Shown: positions 45,748 through 54,150, numbered from the stretch's first letter. The stretch is DNA of 64,000 bases from an uncultured Lactobacillus sp. (GCA_910587695.1 CAJUNC010000002.1:113206-177205); one strand, 5' to 3'. Program-made: numbers and translations. The notes: generated from the letters alone by a model not told the origin.

Positions 45748-45833
45748 TTAACAGGTTGTGTAGTTAGTTTATACAATATATATCCTCTATTTCCCCGTGT
45801 TTGTCGCTGGTTCCGATGGCTGGGGATTTTTTT
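45748..45833 (+). ncRNA. Candidate short transcript with own promoter and terminator
   Basis: In the 465-base gap after the EPS locus, TTAACA (45748-45753), an 18-base spacer and TACAAT (45772-45777) form a good promoter. About 10 bases past the expected start, CCCC (45793-45796) pairs with GGGG (45822-45825), with an inner GTCG/CGAT stem, followed by seven T. The product would be an RNA of roughly 50 bases with no gene behind it. It may be a small RNA or a relic leader. The rest of the gap shows no credible gene. Confidence 0.4.
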
Positions 45834-45941
45834 ATTTACGCTATGACAGCGGTATCGTAGAGTGATTTTTTCTAATTATTGTAAACTATCTTTTGAAAAA
45901 TATGAGCGGTCCAAATTTTTAAGTGAGCCGTTTCTAATCAC

Positions 45942-45978
45942 AAAAAAGCCCTTGTCCATCGGGAGGACAAGGGCTTTT
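45942..45978. terminator. Bidirectional terminator before amino-acid ABC operon
   Basis: A 14-bp perfect stem AAAAGCCCTTGTCC / GGACAAGGGCTTTT with a 7-base loop ends the minus-strand ABC transporter operon. Confidence 0.93.
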
Positions 45979-45988
45979 ACTAAATTAA

Positions 45989-46801
45989 CTATTTCGTAAT
46001 GTCGCCACCGACATATTTTTCCGAAAGTTTTTTCAGTGTGCCATCTTTACGCAACTTATCGAGGGCTTTATTGACACTGTTTTGAAGTGATTTATCTTTT
46101 TTAGACATCAAAGCACCGATCTTAGCTGGATCTTCTTCTTTAGAGACGTCAGTTGCTTTGAGCCCTTTAGTTGAGTGGTCTTTTTTGTAGGCATACCAAG
46201 CAGACATCGAGTTGATCGCACCTTTTGCACGATCTTGTTTGATCAGATCAAGGGAAGTCGTAAAGTCTGATGAAGGAACGACACTTGCTTTATATTTTTT
46301 GGCGACCAATGCGTTATCTGTACCAGTACCAGCAGCGATCTTTTGTCCTTTTAGCTGGCTTAATTTGGTCAAGTCAGTGCCCTTTTTAGTGATCAAAGCA
46401 AAGTGTGAATAGATATAAGGTTTTGAGAAGCGGTATTTTTCTTTCCGTTCTTTAGTGATCGTTACGTTGTTCAAGACGACATCGTATTTACCCGTGTCAA
46501 GACCTGCGATCAAACCATCCCATTTAGTAGGAACAAATTTAGCTTTGAGTCCCATTTCCTTGGCGAGTTGCTTACCCAATTCGACTTCAAAACCGGTCAA
46601 TTTACCGTCTTTACGGTAAGAATATGGAGCAAATGTTCCTTCCAATCCAATGGTCAAAGTTCCTTTTTCCTTTAATTCTTTAGTCGTTTGTGCTGGAAGC
46701 TTTTCAGCAGCTGAAATATGTTGGGGCTTTACGGCGTTCAAGGCAAAAGTCAAGCCTAGGACACCTGCGACAGCTAAGATATTTTTAAATGTTTTTTTCA
46801 T
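45989..46801 (-). CDS. Polar amino-acid ABC transporter substrate-binding protein
   Basis: This 270-residue family 3 binding protein has a signal peptide (KKTFKNILAVAGVLGLTFAL), then GTLTIGLEGTFAPYSY, GKLTGFEVELGKQLAK and WDGLIAGLDTGKYD. It resembles cystine/polar amino-acid receptors (TcyA/FliY type). No Cys is present at the signal-peptide end, so it is not a lipoprotein; cleavage after HISAA is likely. It would then be free or held by the permease, which is unusual for a gram-positive receptor. It is last in a receptor-ATPase-permease operon read from 48287 downward. Confidence 0.9.
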   Translation of the reverse strand: MKKTFKNILAVAGVLGLTFALNAVKPQHISAAEKLPAQTTKELKEKGTLTIGLEGTFAPYSYRKDGKLTGFEVELGKQLAKEMGLKAKFVPTKWDGLIAGLDTGKYDVVLNNVTITKERKEKYRFSKPYIYSHFALITKKGTDLTKLSQLKGQKIAAGTGTDNALVAKKYKASVVPSSDFTTSLDLIKQDRAKGAINSMSAWYAYKKDHSTKGLKATDVSKEEDPAKIGALMSKKDKSLQNSVNKALDKLRKDGTLKKLSEKYVGGDITK

Positions 46802-46816
46802 GATAAATTCCTTTCG

Positions 46817-47563
46817 TTAATTCAAGTTATCTAATGTCATCGCACTGATGAAATCCTTGATCCGTGGATCTTTTGAATTGAAAAAGTCATCTTTTGATCC
46901 TGAGAAATTGATCTGCCCGTCTTCGATAAAGAGGACCTTATCTGAAACGTGGCGCGCAAATTCCAGATTATGGGTCACGATGATCAGTGATTGTTTTTCG
47001 GTTGCTAATTCTAAGAGTACTTTTAAAACTTCGAGCTCTAACTCAGGATCAAGCGCACTCGTTGGCTCATCTAAGAGAATGTAACGCGGGCGCATCGCAA
47101 GTGAACGGGCGATCGCAACACGTTGAGCTTGACCACCTGAGAGTTGGTTAGGATAGGCATCGGCTTTTTGTTTGAGTCCGACTTTATCCAATAGTTCTAA
47201 AGCGCGTTTTTTAGCAGTCTGCTTGTCTTCTTTTAAGACGTGGACTGGTCCTTCCATGACGTTTTTTAAGACCGTCAAATGTGGAAAGAGATTGTAGTCT
47301 TGAAAGACCATTTCGGTTTTTTGGCGGACTGCTAAGGTTTCTTTTTTAGTGATCTTTTTGGCAAAATCAAGCTCGATCCCATCACAATCATAGGTCCCGC
47401 TCTCAGGTCGTTCAAGTAAGTTCAATGAACGTAATAGCGTCGATTTACCCGAACCAGAGGGGCCCACTAAGACCGTTGTTTCATGATCGTTAAATTCAGT
47501 TGTGATATTTTTGAGCGCAGTTTGTGTGCCAAAAGTTTTAGTTACATTTTTAAGTCTCAACAT
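46817..47563 (-). CDS. Amino-acid ABC transporter ATP-binding protein
   Basis: This 248-residue ATPase has Walker A (VGPSGSGKSTLLRSLN), Q-loop (MVFQDYNLFPHLTVL), signature (LSGGQAQRVAIARSLAM), Walker B (ILLDEPTSALDPE) and H-loop (IIVTHNLEFA). It energises the permease encoded upstream and works with the receptor encoded 15 bases downstream. The family group is polar amino acids/cystine (GlnQ/TcyC type). Confidence 0.95.
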   Translation of the reverse strand: MLRLKNVTKTFGTQTALKNITTEFNDHETTVLVGPSGSGKSTLLRSLNLLERPESGTYDCDGIELDFAKKITKKETLAVRQKTEMVFQDYNLFPHLTVLKNVMEGPVHVLKEDKQTAKKRALELLDKVGLKQKADAYPNQLSGGQAQRVAIARSLAMRPRYILLDEPTSALDPELELEVLKVLLELATEKQSLIIVTHNLEFARHVSDKVLFIEDGQINFSGSKDDFFNSKDPRIKDFISAMTLDNLN

Positions 47564-47576
47564 AAATTATGCCTCC

Positions 47577-48287
47577 CTATACTTGGGGCTTGAGGTAACG
47601 AGTCGTCACCTTTTCAAGCCAACTTTGAACAAACGATAATATTGTACATAAAATCGCGTATAGAGCGGCCACCGTACAGTACATTACTAAAGGTTGGTAA
47701 TTTTCGGCTGCAATCTGTTGACTGACTTCAAACATTTCAACGATCGTGATCGTCGAAGCAAGTGAAGTATCTTTGACTAAGCCGATAAAACTATTTGACA
47801 GCGGCGGTAACGAGACGCGCGCTGCTTGTGGAATGATGATCCTAAAGAGTGTCTGGAAGCGTGTCATCCCGATCGCTTGGGCTGCCTCCCATTGCCCCTT
47901 AGGAATGGATTCGATGGCTGCTCGGATCGTTTCAGAGGCATAAGCGCCAGTATTTAACGTAAAGACGATGATGCCTGCTGTAAATGGTTCGAGCTTGATC
48001 CCGTCAGGAAAGACGCCCTTGATCGTCAAATATGGAAGTCCGAAATAGACGATAAATAATTGAACGATCAAAGGAGTGCTGCGGAAAAGCCACACATAGA
48101 ATCTAAAAATTGCTTTGATAATCAAAAATGGACCTTTAGTTTGTGAAATACGGATCAAAGCCGTGATCAAAGCCAACACGAGCCCTAGGGCAAACGAGAT
48201 GACTGCGAGCGGGATCGTATATTTGATCCCCGCACTGATCAGTTCCGGCAACGATGACCAAACTGTGTGCCACATTTTATCCACCAC
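47577..48287 (-). CDS. Amino-acid ABC transporter permease
   Basis: This 236-residue His/Glu/Gln/Arg/opine-type permease has about five helices and an EAAQAIGMTRFQTLFRII-type loop that docks to the ATPase. The signature RSTPLIVQLFIVYFGLP is typical of polar amino-acid and cystine permeases. It is the first gene of the minus-strand operon; GGTGG precedes the ATG. Its substrate is not defined by sequence; cystine is a reasonable guess. Confidence 0.93.
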   Translation of the reverse strand: MVDKMWHTVWSSLPELISAGIKYTIPLAVISFALGLVLALITALIRISQTKGPFLIIKAIFRFYVWLFRSTPLIVQLFIVYFGLPYLTIKGVFPDGIKLEPFTAGIIVFTLNTGAYASETIRAAIESIPKGQWEAAQAIGMTRFQTLFRIIIPQAARVSLPPLSNSFIGLVKDTSLASTITIVEMFEVSQQIAAENYQPLVMYCTVAALYAILCTILSFVQSWLEKVTTRYLKPQV

Positions 48288-48328
48288 CTTTAAAAATAAT
48301 GTACTTTTAGTAAGTTAAGACCACTTAA

Positions 48329-48357
48329 ATTGTACGTGGTTTCAACTAAATAAGCAA
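48329..48357 (-). promoter_or_regulatory. Promoter of amino-acid ABC operon
   Basis: On the minus strand TTGCTT (complement of 48352-48357), a 17-base spacer and TACAAT (complement of 48329-48334) lie about 42 bases before the permease gene. Confidence 0.55.
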
Positions 48358-48484
48358 TAGTAAAAGCCTAATTACTTAAAATAAGTTATTTTTGGTAAAA
48401 AGATAACTATAGTTCCGTTCCTCTTTCCCCGATAAGCTCAATTAATGTTAAAATTAAGATAACTAAACAAAAGTGGGTGATCAG

Positions 48485-48901
48485 ATGTTTCCAGAAAGAC
48501 TACGGGCCTTAAGACTAGGGGCAGGGCTATCGTTAAGCGAATTAGCACAAGCACTGAACCAAATGGAGGTCTCATACAGCAAACGCAACAAAACGATCTC
48601 ACAGATCGGAAAATGGGAGCGAGGTACGACCACACCATCCTATCTGGAAGTTTTGCAGTTAGCACAATATTTTCAGGTGTCACTAGATTATTTAAGTGGG
48701 CGTTCTTTTGACAATTATGATCTTAATGAGTTATTTGCTTCCAATGCGCAATTATCATTTCAACAACAAAAACTGACAGCTAAGACACGTGGTGAGATCT
48801 ATGCCTTGATCAAGGGTTATTTGAATCAGCCAACTGCTACAAAACAAACGACTGAAGAGATCAGCTTAGATTTAGGATGGGACCACATTGAAGATAAATA
48901 G
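48485..48901 (+). CDS. XRE-family transcriptional regulator
   Basis: This 138-residue protein has an N-terminal HTH (RLRALRLGAGLSLSELAQAL, then ISQIGKWERGTTTPSYLEV) and a helical C-terminus of unknown role. It is a DNA-binding regulator. I favour ATG 48485, seven bases after GTGGG; a GTG at 48473 is also in frame. It overlaps the YitT gene by 14 bases, so the two are translationally linked. It is divergent from the amino-acid ABC operon and could regulate either. Confidence 0.85.
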   Translation: MFPERLRALRLGAGLSLSELAQALNQMEVSYSKRNKTISQIGKWERGTTTPSYLEVLQLAQYFQVSLDYLSGRSFDNYDLNELFASNAQLSFQQQKLTAKTRGEIYALIKGYLNQPTATKQTTEEISLDLGWDHIEDK

Positions 48902-49730
48902 AACTGTTATTAAAAATATTGCTTTAAATTTTATTGGTGCGCTCGTCTATGCGTTAGCGATCAACTCCTTTTTGATCCCGAGCAAGTTAGGCGAAGGTGG
49001 CGTGACGGGCTTGATGACGATCTTTTATTACTGGATCGGTTTTCCCCCAGCACTGACGAACCTGATCTTAAATGGGATCTTATTATTTGTGGGCTGGAAG
49101 ATGTTGAGTAAACAGACGGTGTTATACACGATCGTGGCGATCGCTAGTATCTCTTTTTGGCTCAAACTAACTAGTCAGATCCATTTTAAGCTCCACGATC
49201 CTTTAGTTGCAGCTATCATTGGTGGTGTTTTGATGGGGATCGCAATGGGCATTATCATGAAAGGCGAAGGCACTACGGCGGGCAGTACGATCTTGGCTAA
49301 GATAATGAATAAATACTTTGGGATCAAGACTGGTTCAGCGATGCTAGGTTTTGATCTGATGGTAGCGATCCCGTCATTTGTTTTGATCGGTTTTGAAAAT
49401 ATGCTCCTGACGATCATTGAATTATACATTTCAGCAGTAGTTTTAAACAAGATGTTAGAAGCATTTATTGCGAAACGAGCTTTTACGATCATTTCAGACA
49501 AAAGCGAAATGATCGCTCAGGCGTTATCAAACCTCAACCAAACAGGGATCACGTTACTGGATGGTCATGGCTATGTCAGTGGGCAACCAAAAAAGATCAT
49601 CTATTGTGTTTGTGAAGCCAAGCTACAAGTCAAAGTCATGGATAAGATCGCGCAGATCGATCCCAATGCCTTTGTGGTCTTAGACGAGGTCAGAAGCGCC
49701 TATGGCAACAACTTGATTAAATTATTATAA
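48888..49730 (+). CDS. YitT family membrane protein (DUF161/DUF2179)
   Basis: This 280-residue protein has five to six helices (LNFIGALVYALAINSFLIPSK, GEGGVTGLMTIFYY and GEGTTAGSTILAKIM are family marks) followed by a cytoplasmic DUF2179 domain (about 205-280: HGYVSGQPKKIIYCVCEAK). The role of YitT proteins is unknown; a transport function is supposed. The start is TTG 48888, inside the XRE gene, after AGGATGGG. GATC is frequent, as in other host genes. Confidence 0.9.
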   Translation: MKINRTVIKNIALNFIGALVYALAINSFLIPSKLGEGGVTGLMTIFYYWIGFPPALTNLILNGILLFVGWKMLSKQTVLYTIVAIASISFWLKLTSQIHFKLHDPLVAAIIGGVLMGIAMGIIMKGEGTTAGSTILAKIMNKYFGIKTGSAMLGFDLMVAIPSFVLIGFENMLLTIIELYISAVVLNKMLEAFIAKRAFTIISDKSEMIAQALSNLNQTGITLLDGHGYVSGQPKKIIYCVCEAKLQVKVMDKIAQIDPNAFVVLDEVRSAYGNNLIKLL

Positions 49731-49737
49731 AAATTAG

Positions 49738-49766
49738 TTGACATTGCTCTAATATGTTTGTATTAT
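49738..49766 (+). promoter_or_regulatory. Promoter of T-box leader
   Basis: A perfect TTGACA (49738-49743), a 17-base spacer and TATTAT (49761-49766) place the transcript start at about 49773. Confidence 0.85.
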
Positions 49767-49772
49767 GAATAG

Positions 49773-49998
49773 CAACAGAAGTCGTAGAAGTAGTCCTATC
49801 ATCTGGGAGTCAGAAAGCTGGCGGTCGATGCGAGCCAGTCAGGGTGGTAGGTACCAAATATAGACGACGTGATTCTGAACGGCAGACCGGACCGTTATCG
49901 CGCCGGTGAAAGTGAAGTGAGTTTTATTACTTGCTTAAGCTGGGTGGTACCACGGTTTATTTAAGTCGTCCCTTTTTTAGTTAAGGGGCGACTTTTTT
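49773..49998 (+). promoter_or_regulatory. T-box riboswitch, probably tyrosine-specific
   Basis: The leader has all T-box parts: Stem I with GTCGT/ACGAC at the base and CCTATCA/TGGTAGG above, a GCTGGC/GCCAG upper stem, the conserved T-box TGGGTGGTACCACG at 49941-49954, and a terminator AGTCGTCCCTT / AAGGGGCGACT with seven T at 49992-49998. The specifier loop contains ACCAAATATAG; the codon in the expected place is TAT (49859-49861). The alternative TAC (49852-49854) is also Tyr. Uncharged tRNA-Tyr would favour antitermination. The gene downstream is NhaC-like, a family known to occur behind Tyr T-boxes. Confidence 0.9.
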
Positions 49999-50032
49999 TG
50001 TGGTCAGTCAAGAGAATTTAGGAGGGAAATTT

Positions 50033-50098
50033 ATGCACAAATGTGGTGGACTTTTGCGCTATTTACATAACGAGAGGAAATTAAGGCAATGTAGATAA
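50033..50098 (+). CDS. Small open frame (21 aa) between T-box and nhaC
   Basis: ATG 50033 has a strong AGGAGGG seven bases upstream. The frame reads MHKCGGLLRYLHNERKLRQC-R, rich in basic residues with two Cys. It ends 26 bases before the nhaC start. It has no recognised family. It could be a coupling peptide for nhaC or a chance frame, but the ribosome binding site is better than that of most neighbouring genes. Confidence 0.4.
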   Translation: MHKCGGLLRYLHNERKLRQCR

Positions 50099-50124
50099 TT
50101 TTAGATTTGGGGGAATAATTTAGG

Positions 50125-51498
50125 ATGAAAAAGATAAATTTTAGTGAAGCAATTATTATTTTAGTTTTGATGTTAGCCATTTTAGGGACTGGAGTCATCG
50201 GATTTGGTCTTTCGCCACAATTGCCAGTCTTATTTGTTATCGCCTTGCTCATTGCTTGGGCAAAGGTCAAAAAGGCTACTTGGGATGATGTTCATGAAGG
50301 GATCACAGAAGGGATCACGACAGCGATCATTCCGATCTTTATCTTCTTATTGATCGGGACTTTGATCGCGGTTTGGATCAAAGCAGGTATCATTCCAGCC
50401 TTGATGGTCTTTGGCTTTAGTAGCTTGAGTGTTAAATTTTTTGTTCCATCGGCCTTTATCGTGTGTTCGTTGGTCGGGTTATCGATTGGGAGTGGTTTTA
50501 CTACGATCTCAACGGTCGGGATCGCGATCTTAGGAATGGGGATGACGATGGGCTTAGATCCAGCTTTAGTAGCGGGTGCGATCTTATCAGGTGCGATCTT
50601 TGGCGATAAGATGTCGCCTTTGTCTGATTCGACCAACTTGGCTTCAGCAGTGGCAGGTTCTGAACTTTTTGCCCACATTAAAAATATGATGTGGACAACG
50701 ATCCCAGCCTTTTTGATCTCTCTAGTTGGCTTTTTAGCCCTCGGACATGCTAGCAAAGCACCAGATATGACACGGGTCAATGAAACGATCAATATTTTAA
50801 ATCAACATTTTACGATCAATTGGTGGGCTAGTTTACCGATCATCTTGATGTTTGTCTGTGCATGGTGCAAGATCCCAGCGATCCCGACTTTGTTTATCAA
50901 CATTTTTGTTTCAACGGTGATGATCTTTATCAATGATCCACATTTTACGATCAAACAGTTAGCTAGCTTAGTGGAGACAGGGTTTGTTGCACAAACAAAA
51001 AATGCCGACGTAAACGCATTATTGACTCGTGGCGGGATCTCCAACATGATGGGGACAGTATCATTGATCATCATGACATTGGCTTTAGGTGGACTTTTGA
51101 TGAAATTTGGGATCGTTGCAGCTGCGATGGATCCATTAGCTAAAAAGTTAAATACACCAGGCAAATTAGTTACTGTGACGATCTGTTCTGGGATCGCGAT
51201 CAACTTATTTGTTGGGGAACAATACCTCTCTGTGATCTTGCCAGGCCGTGCATTTAAGGGGGCATTTGAACGTTTGAAACTCGATCCGTTGAGTTTGAGT
51301 CGGGTCTTAGAAGATGGCGGAAGTGTTATCAATTACTTGATCCCATGGGGCGTGGCCGGTTCATTTGCGGCTTCGACATTAGGTGTCTCGGTCTTAGCTT
51401 TTCTACCATTTACTTTCTTTAGTTTGTTGTGTCCAGCCTTTTCGATCTTAAGTGGGATCACGGGTATTGGTCTGAAATGGCAAAAAAAGTCAGCATAG
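50125..51498 (+). CDS. nhaC: NhaC-family antiporter, likely tyrosine-regulated transporter
   Basis: This 457-residue protein has about 11-12 helices and NhaC family marks: GIIPALMVFGFSSLSVKFFVP, shortened GSGFTTISTVGIAILG, GDKMSPLSDSTNLASAVAG and VEDGGSVINYLIPWGVAG-type loops. NhaC proteins exchange Na+ and H+, but members under Tyr T-box control are thought to carry tyrosine. The T-box upstream supports an amino-acid substrate here. GGGGGA lies before the ATG. No clear terminator follows. Confidence 0.88.
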   Translation: MKKINFSEAIIILVLMLAILGTGVIGFGLSPQLPVLFVIALLIAWAKVKKATWDDVHEGITEGITTAIIPIFIFLLIGTLIAVWIKAGIIPALMVFGFSSLSVKFFVPSAFIVCSLVGLSIGSGFTTISTVGIAILGMGMTMGLDPALVAGAILSGAIFGDKMSPLSDSTNLASAVAGSELFAHIKNMMWTTIPAFLISLVGFLALGHASKAPDMTRVNETINILNQHFTINWWASLPIILMFVCAWCKIPAIPTLFINIFVSTVMIFINDPHFTIKQLASLVETGFVAQTKNADVNALLTRGGISNMMGTVSLIIMTLALGGLLMKFGIVAAAMDPLAKKLNTPGKLVTVTICSGIAINLFVGEQYLSVILPGRAFKGAFERLKLDPLSLSRVLEDGGSVINYLIPWGVAGSFAASTLGVSVLAFLPFTFFSLLCPAFSILSGITGIGLKWQKKSA

Positions 51499-51510
51499 AA
51501 GTTAATTGAT

Positions 51511-51540
51511 TTTACAAAATTTTTCGCGATGTGCTAGGAT
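51511..51540 (+). promoter_or_regulatory. Possible terC promoter
   Basis: TTTACA (51511-51516), an 18-base spacer and TAGGAT (51535-51540) precede terC by about 44 bases. Confidence 0.4.
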
Positions 51541-51583
51541 AAAAGACGGAAGAACAAATTAATAGAGAAAGCGAAGAGAAAAA

Positions 51584-52312
51584 GTGGATATCTTAACTAA
51601 ATTATATGGCCCTTTTTTTGATGTAAACAACTGGAAAACGGTGATCGAATCTGGTGAAGACTGGATGATCATTTTCTCCTTAGTTTTGATCGAATGTCTA
51701 TTGTCCGTCGATAATGCGATCGTGTTAGCGGCCCAGACCCAAAAGCTACCCGATAAAAAGCAACAAGAAAAATCCCTTTTCTATGGTCTTTGGGGCGCTT
51801 ATATCTTCCGCTTTGCCTTGATCGGGGTCGGATCTTATCTGATCCACTTCTGGGAGATCAAAGTGCTGGGGGCAGGTTATCTGATGTATCTATCGCTCAA
51901 CCACTTTTATCGGATGAAGTATCCAGAGCGTGCTAAGCGGAAAAAAGGTAAAAATAAAAAACCGATCTTGCCGTTGTTTTGGTCGGTCGTGATCTCGATC
52001 GAATTGATGGATATCGTCTTTTCGATCGATTCGATCTTAGCTTCGTTAGCGATCTCGCCTAATCCAGTTATCGTCTTGATCGGGGGCTTGATCGGGATCT
52101 TATGTATGCGGGGGATCGCAGAAGTTATCATGCGCCTGATCGATATCGTGCCTGAACTTGAAGTGATGGCATACTTTTTGATCGGTCTGATCTCGATCAA
52201 ATTATTCTTAACGATCCCAATGATCGATATCGAGATCCCAGCAGCTGCTTTTGGGATCGTGGTCTTGGCATCAGTCGTGGTGACTTTGATCGTGCATAAA
52301 GTTAGAAATTAA
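51584..52312 (+). CDS. TerC family integral membrane protein
   Basis: This 242-residue protein has about seven helices and the TerC motifs VLIECLLSVDNAIVLAAQ and VISIELMDIVFSIDSILAS, where acidic residues in the membrane form the metal path. TerC proteins such as Bacillus YceF and YkoY support manganese export and metallation of secreted proteins. It starts with GTG 51584 and a poor ribosome binding site (GAAGAGA). No yybP-ykoY manganese riboswitch is seen upstream. It has 27 GATC in 729 bases, the highest density I counted. Confidence 0.92.
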   Translation: MDILTKLYGPFFDVNNWKTVIESGEDWMIIFSLVLIECLLSVDNAIVLAAQTQKLPDKKQQEKSLFYGLWGAYIFRFALIGVGSYLIHFWEIKVLGAGYLMYLSLNHFYRMKYPERAKRKKGKNKKPILPLFWSVVISIELMDIVFSIDSILASLAISPNPVIVLIGGLIGILCMRGIAEVIMRLIDIVPELEVMAYFLIGLISIKLFLTIPMIDIEIPAAAFGIVVLASVVVTLIVHKVRN

Positions 52313-52323
52313 GAGGAAGTTAC

Positions 52324-52848
52324 ATGTTATTACAGCGGTTAGATTTTTTATTGCCGTACACGGTCAAACGCTTGACCTCAGCTGATGTAGATGAGATCTT
52401 GGCTTTACAAGCTAAACATTTAGAATACCATCAGCACTATCAAACAGATCAAGTGACTAAAGAAGATATTTTAGCTGAATTAGAAACATTGCCACCAAAA
52501 GCTTTACCCGAGCAAAAGTTTTATCTGGGCTTTTATGCTAAAGACGAGTTAGTAGTTCTAGTAGATCTGGTTTTAGATCATCCAAAAGCTAATTGTGCTT
52601 GGTTAGGGCTAGTGATGACCGAAAAGACAAAGTTACGTCAGCACTATGCCACTAGAGTTTTGACAGCACTTAGAGCTGCGTTGAAGCGTGAAGGCTACAA
52701 AGAGTTGATGACTTCATCAGCCTTATCAGATGTGAATGCGCAAGCCTTTTTGAATGCACAGGGATTTGAACAAGGAATGGTGACTTGGGTATATGATCCT
52801 AAACTAGGTCGTGATATACAAGTCATTCTTCGCGGGATCGAGTTATAA
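52324..52848 (+). CDS. GNAT family N-acetyltransferase
   Basis: This 174-residue protein matches the GNAT fold: AWLGLVMTEKTKLRQHYATRVL is the beta-4/alpha-3 acetyl-CoA region, and ALSDVNAQAFLNAQGFEQ is the usual C-terminal motif. The acceptor is unknown. It lies 11 bases after terC and probably shares its transcript. AGAGGAAGT precedes the ATG. Confidence 0.8.
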   Translation: MLLQRLDFLLPYTVKRLTSADVDEILALQAKHLEYHQHYQTDQVTKEDILAELETLPPKALPEQKFYLGFYAKDELVVLVDLVLDHPKANCAWLGLVMTEKTKLRQHYATRVLTALRAALKREGYKELMTSSALSDVNAQAFLNAQGFEQGMVTWVYDPKLGRDIQVILRGIEL

Positions 52849-52869
52849 TTAGATATTTGAGGTGATGAT

Positions 52870-53181
52870 TTGAACTCAGAGACATTTGCACAAAAAACGG
52901 CCAAGGGTTTGGTCTTAGTTGATTTTTATGCCGACTGGTGCGGGCCTTGTAAGCTACTTGAGCCGGTATTAGAGACTTTAGAGCAAGAATTTGGAGACCA
53001 GATCAAATTTGTCAAAGTCGATGTCCAACAAGCCCAAGATCTGGCTGTGGCTAATAATGTGATGAGCATTCCAACAATGTTATTATTCGTTGATGGAGTT
53101 GCAAAAGAAAAATTGACGGGTTATAAGCATTTGACGGATATGCGTCAATATTTGACCAGTAAGCTCGAACAATATAGTTAG
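52870..53181 (+). CDS. trxA: Thioredoxin
   Basis: This 103-residue thioredoxin has the active site Trp23-Cys24-Gly25-Pro26-Cys27 and the cis-Pro loop (MSIPTMLLF). It reduces protein disulfides with electrons from thioredoxin reductase. It starts with TTG 52870 after GAGGTGAT. Whether it is the main thioredoxin of the cell or an accessory copy cannot be told. A terminator follows. Confidence 0.9.
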   Translation: MNSETFAQKTAKGLVLVDFYADWCGPCKLLEPVLETLEQEFGDQIKFVKVDVQQAQDLAVANNVMSIPTMLLFVDGVAKEKLTGYKHLTDMRQYLTSKLEQYS

Positions 53182-53184
53182 ATC

Positions 53185-53215
53185 AAAGAGGCTGCAAAAA
53201 CTTGTGGCCTCTTTT
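53185..53215 (+). terminator. Terminator after thioredoxin
   Basis: AAAGAGGC pairs with GCCTCTTT (53185-53192 and 53207-53214) around a 14-base loop; only four T follow. Confidence 0.75.
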
Positions 53216-53262
53216 GTGATAGAATAATAGTAATTACTTTTTACAATAGGTGTCTTAATAAA

Positions 53263-54111
53263 ATGAAAATAGCGATTTTAACGGATAGCTCAGCTGTGAT
53301 CGATGCTGATGCTGCCGCGAATTTAGATGTAAAAATATTAGCTCTACCGTTACTTTTGGGACAAAAGGTATATTATGAAGGGCAAGATCTCCATGATGGA
53401 GAACTTTTTGACCTAGTGAATGACTCTAAAGAAACACTAAATATTGCTTCAGTTTCGCGAAAAACGCTCGCCCAGCAGATGCAAATACTAGCTGATGCTG
53501 GCTATACTGACGTGATCTGTATTTATTTAGCCAATGGGATCAATGCTTTAGATGAGAATCTACGGGCATACGCTAAATCAGAAGTTAGGGCATTGAATGT
53601 GCACTTGTTTGATTCACATACGACAGGGCTAGCTCAGACAAAATTAGTGCGTCAGGCGGCCAAACTAGTCAAAGCAGGTGAAGATGTCACCCAGATCTTA
53701 GCTGAGTTAAGTGTGATGCGTGATAAGACGCAGACCATTGTGATCGATGATATTCGTAATTTACGTAAAACGGGTTATGTCTCAAATGGGACTCCGGCCG
53801 TTGGCAATGCTTTATTACACTTAAAGACGCTACTGGAATTCACAGATGATGGTAAATTAGCGGTCTTGGATACGAGTGTCCGAATGAAAAAGGCATATCA
53901 TAAGGTGCTTGAACAGATCAATGGTAGTGGACAAGTAGTGACCGATCTCATGTTGATGTGTGATGAAGCATCAGCTGAAACGGCCAATAAGTGGTTACAA
54001 AAATTTCAAACTGATCTTCCAGATACAAAACTTGAGATCACACGGCTCAAACCTTCGATCAGAGCGCATGTGGGCGAAAAGAGCCTTTTAGTCAGTTGGA
54101 TCTATGCTTAA
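53263..54111 (+). CDS. DegV family protein (second)
   Basis: This 282-residue DegV/FakB-like protein opens with KIAILTDSSAVIDADAA and has IASVSRKTLAQQMQ, HLFDSHTTGLAQTKLV and DIRNLRKTGYVSNG stretches. It binds a fatty acid for the FakA kinase by family knowledge. It is diverged from the copy at 30878; multiple FakB proteins with different acyl preferences are common. It is flanked by terminators, so is monocistronic. Confidence 0.88.
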   Translation: MKIAILTDSSAVIDADAAANLDVKILALPLLLGQKVYYEGQDLHDGELFDLVNDSKETLNIASVSRKTLAQQMQILADAGYTDVICIYLANGINALDENLRAYAKSEVRALNVHLFDSHTTGLAQTKLVRQAAKLVKAGEDVTQILAELSVMRDKTQTIVIDDIRNLRKTGYVSNGTPAVGNALLHLKTLLEFTDDGKLAVLDTSVRMKKAYHKVLEQINGSGQVVTDLMLMCDEASAETANKWLQKFQTDLPDTKLEITRLKPSIRAHVGEKSLLVSWIYA

Positions 54112-54150
54112 TGAATGAAACAATGCGGTCAGTGCCGTATGTATAATAAG

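Noticed and set aside
45797..45865. Open frame GTG to TGA reading VFVAGSDGWGFFYLRYDSG
   Set aside because: No ribosome binding site and it overlaps a terminator-like hairpin; no family recognised. May be a gene relic but not supportable.
51499..51583. Manganese (yybP-ykoY) riboswitch expected before terC
   Set aside because: The interval is only 85 bases and lacks the conserved loops.
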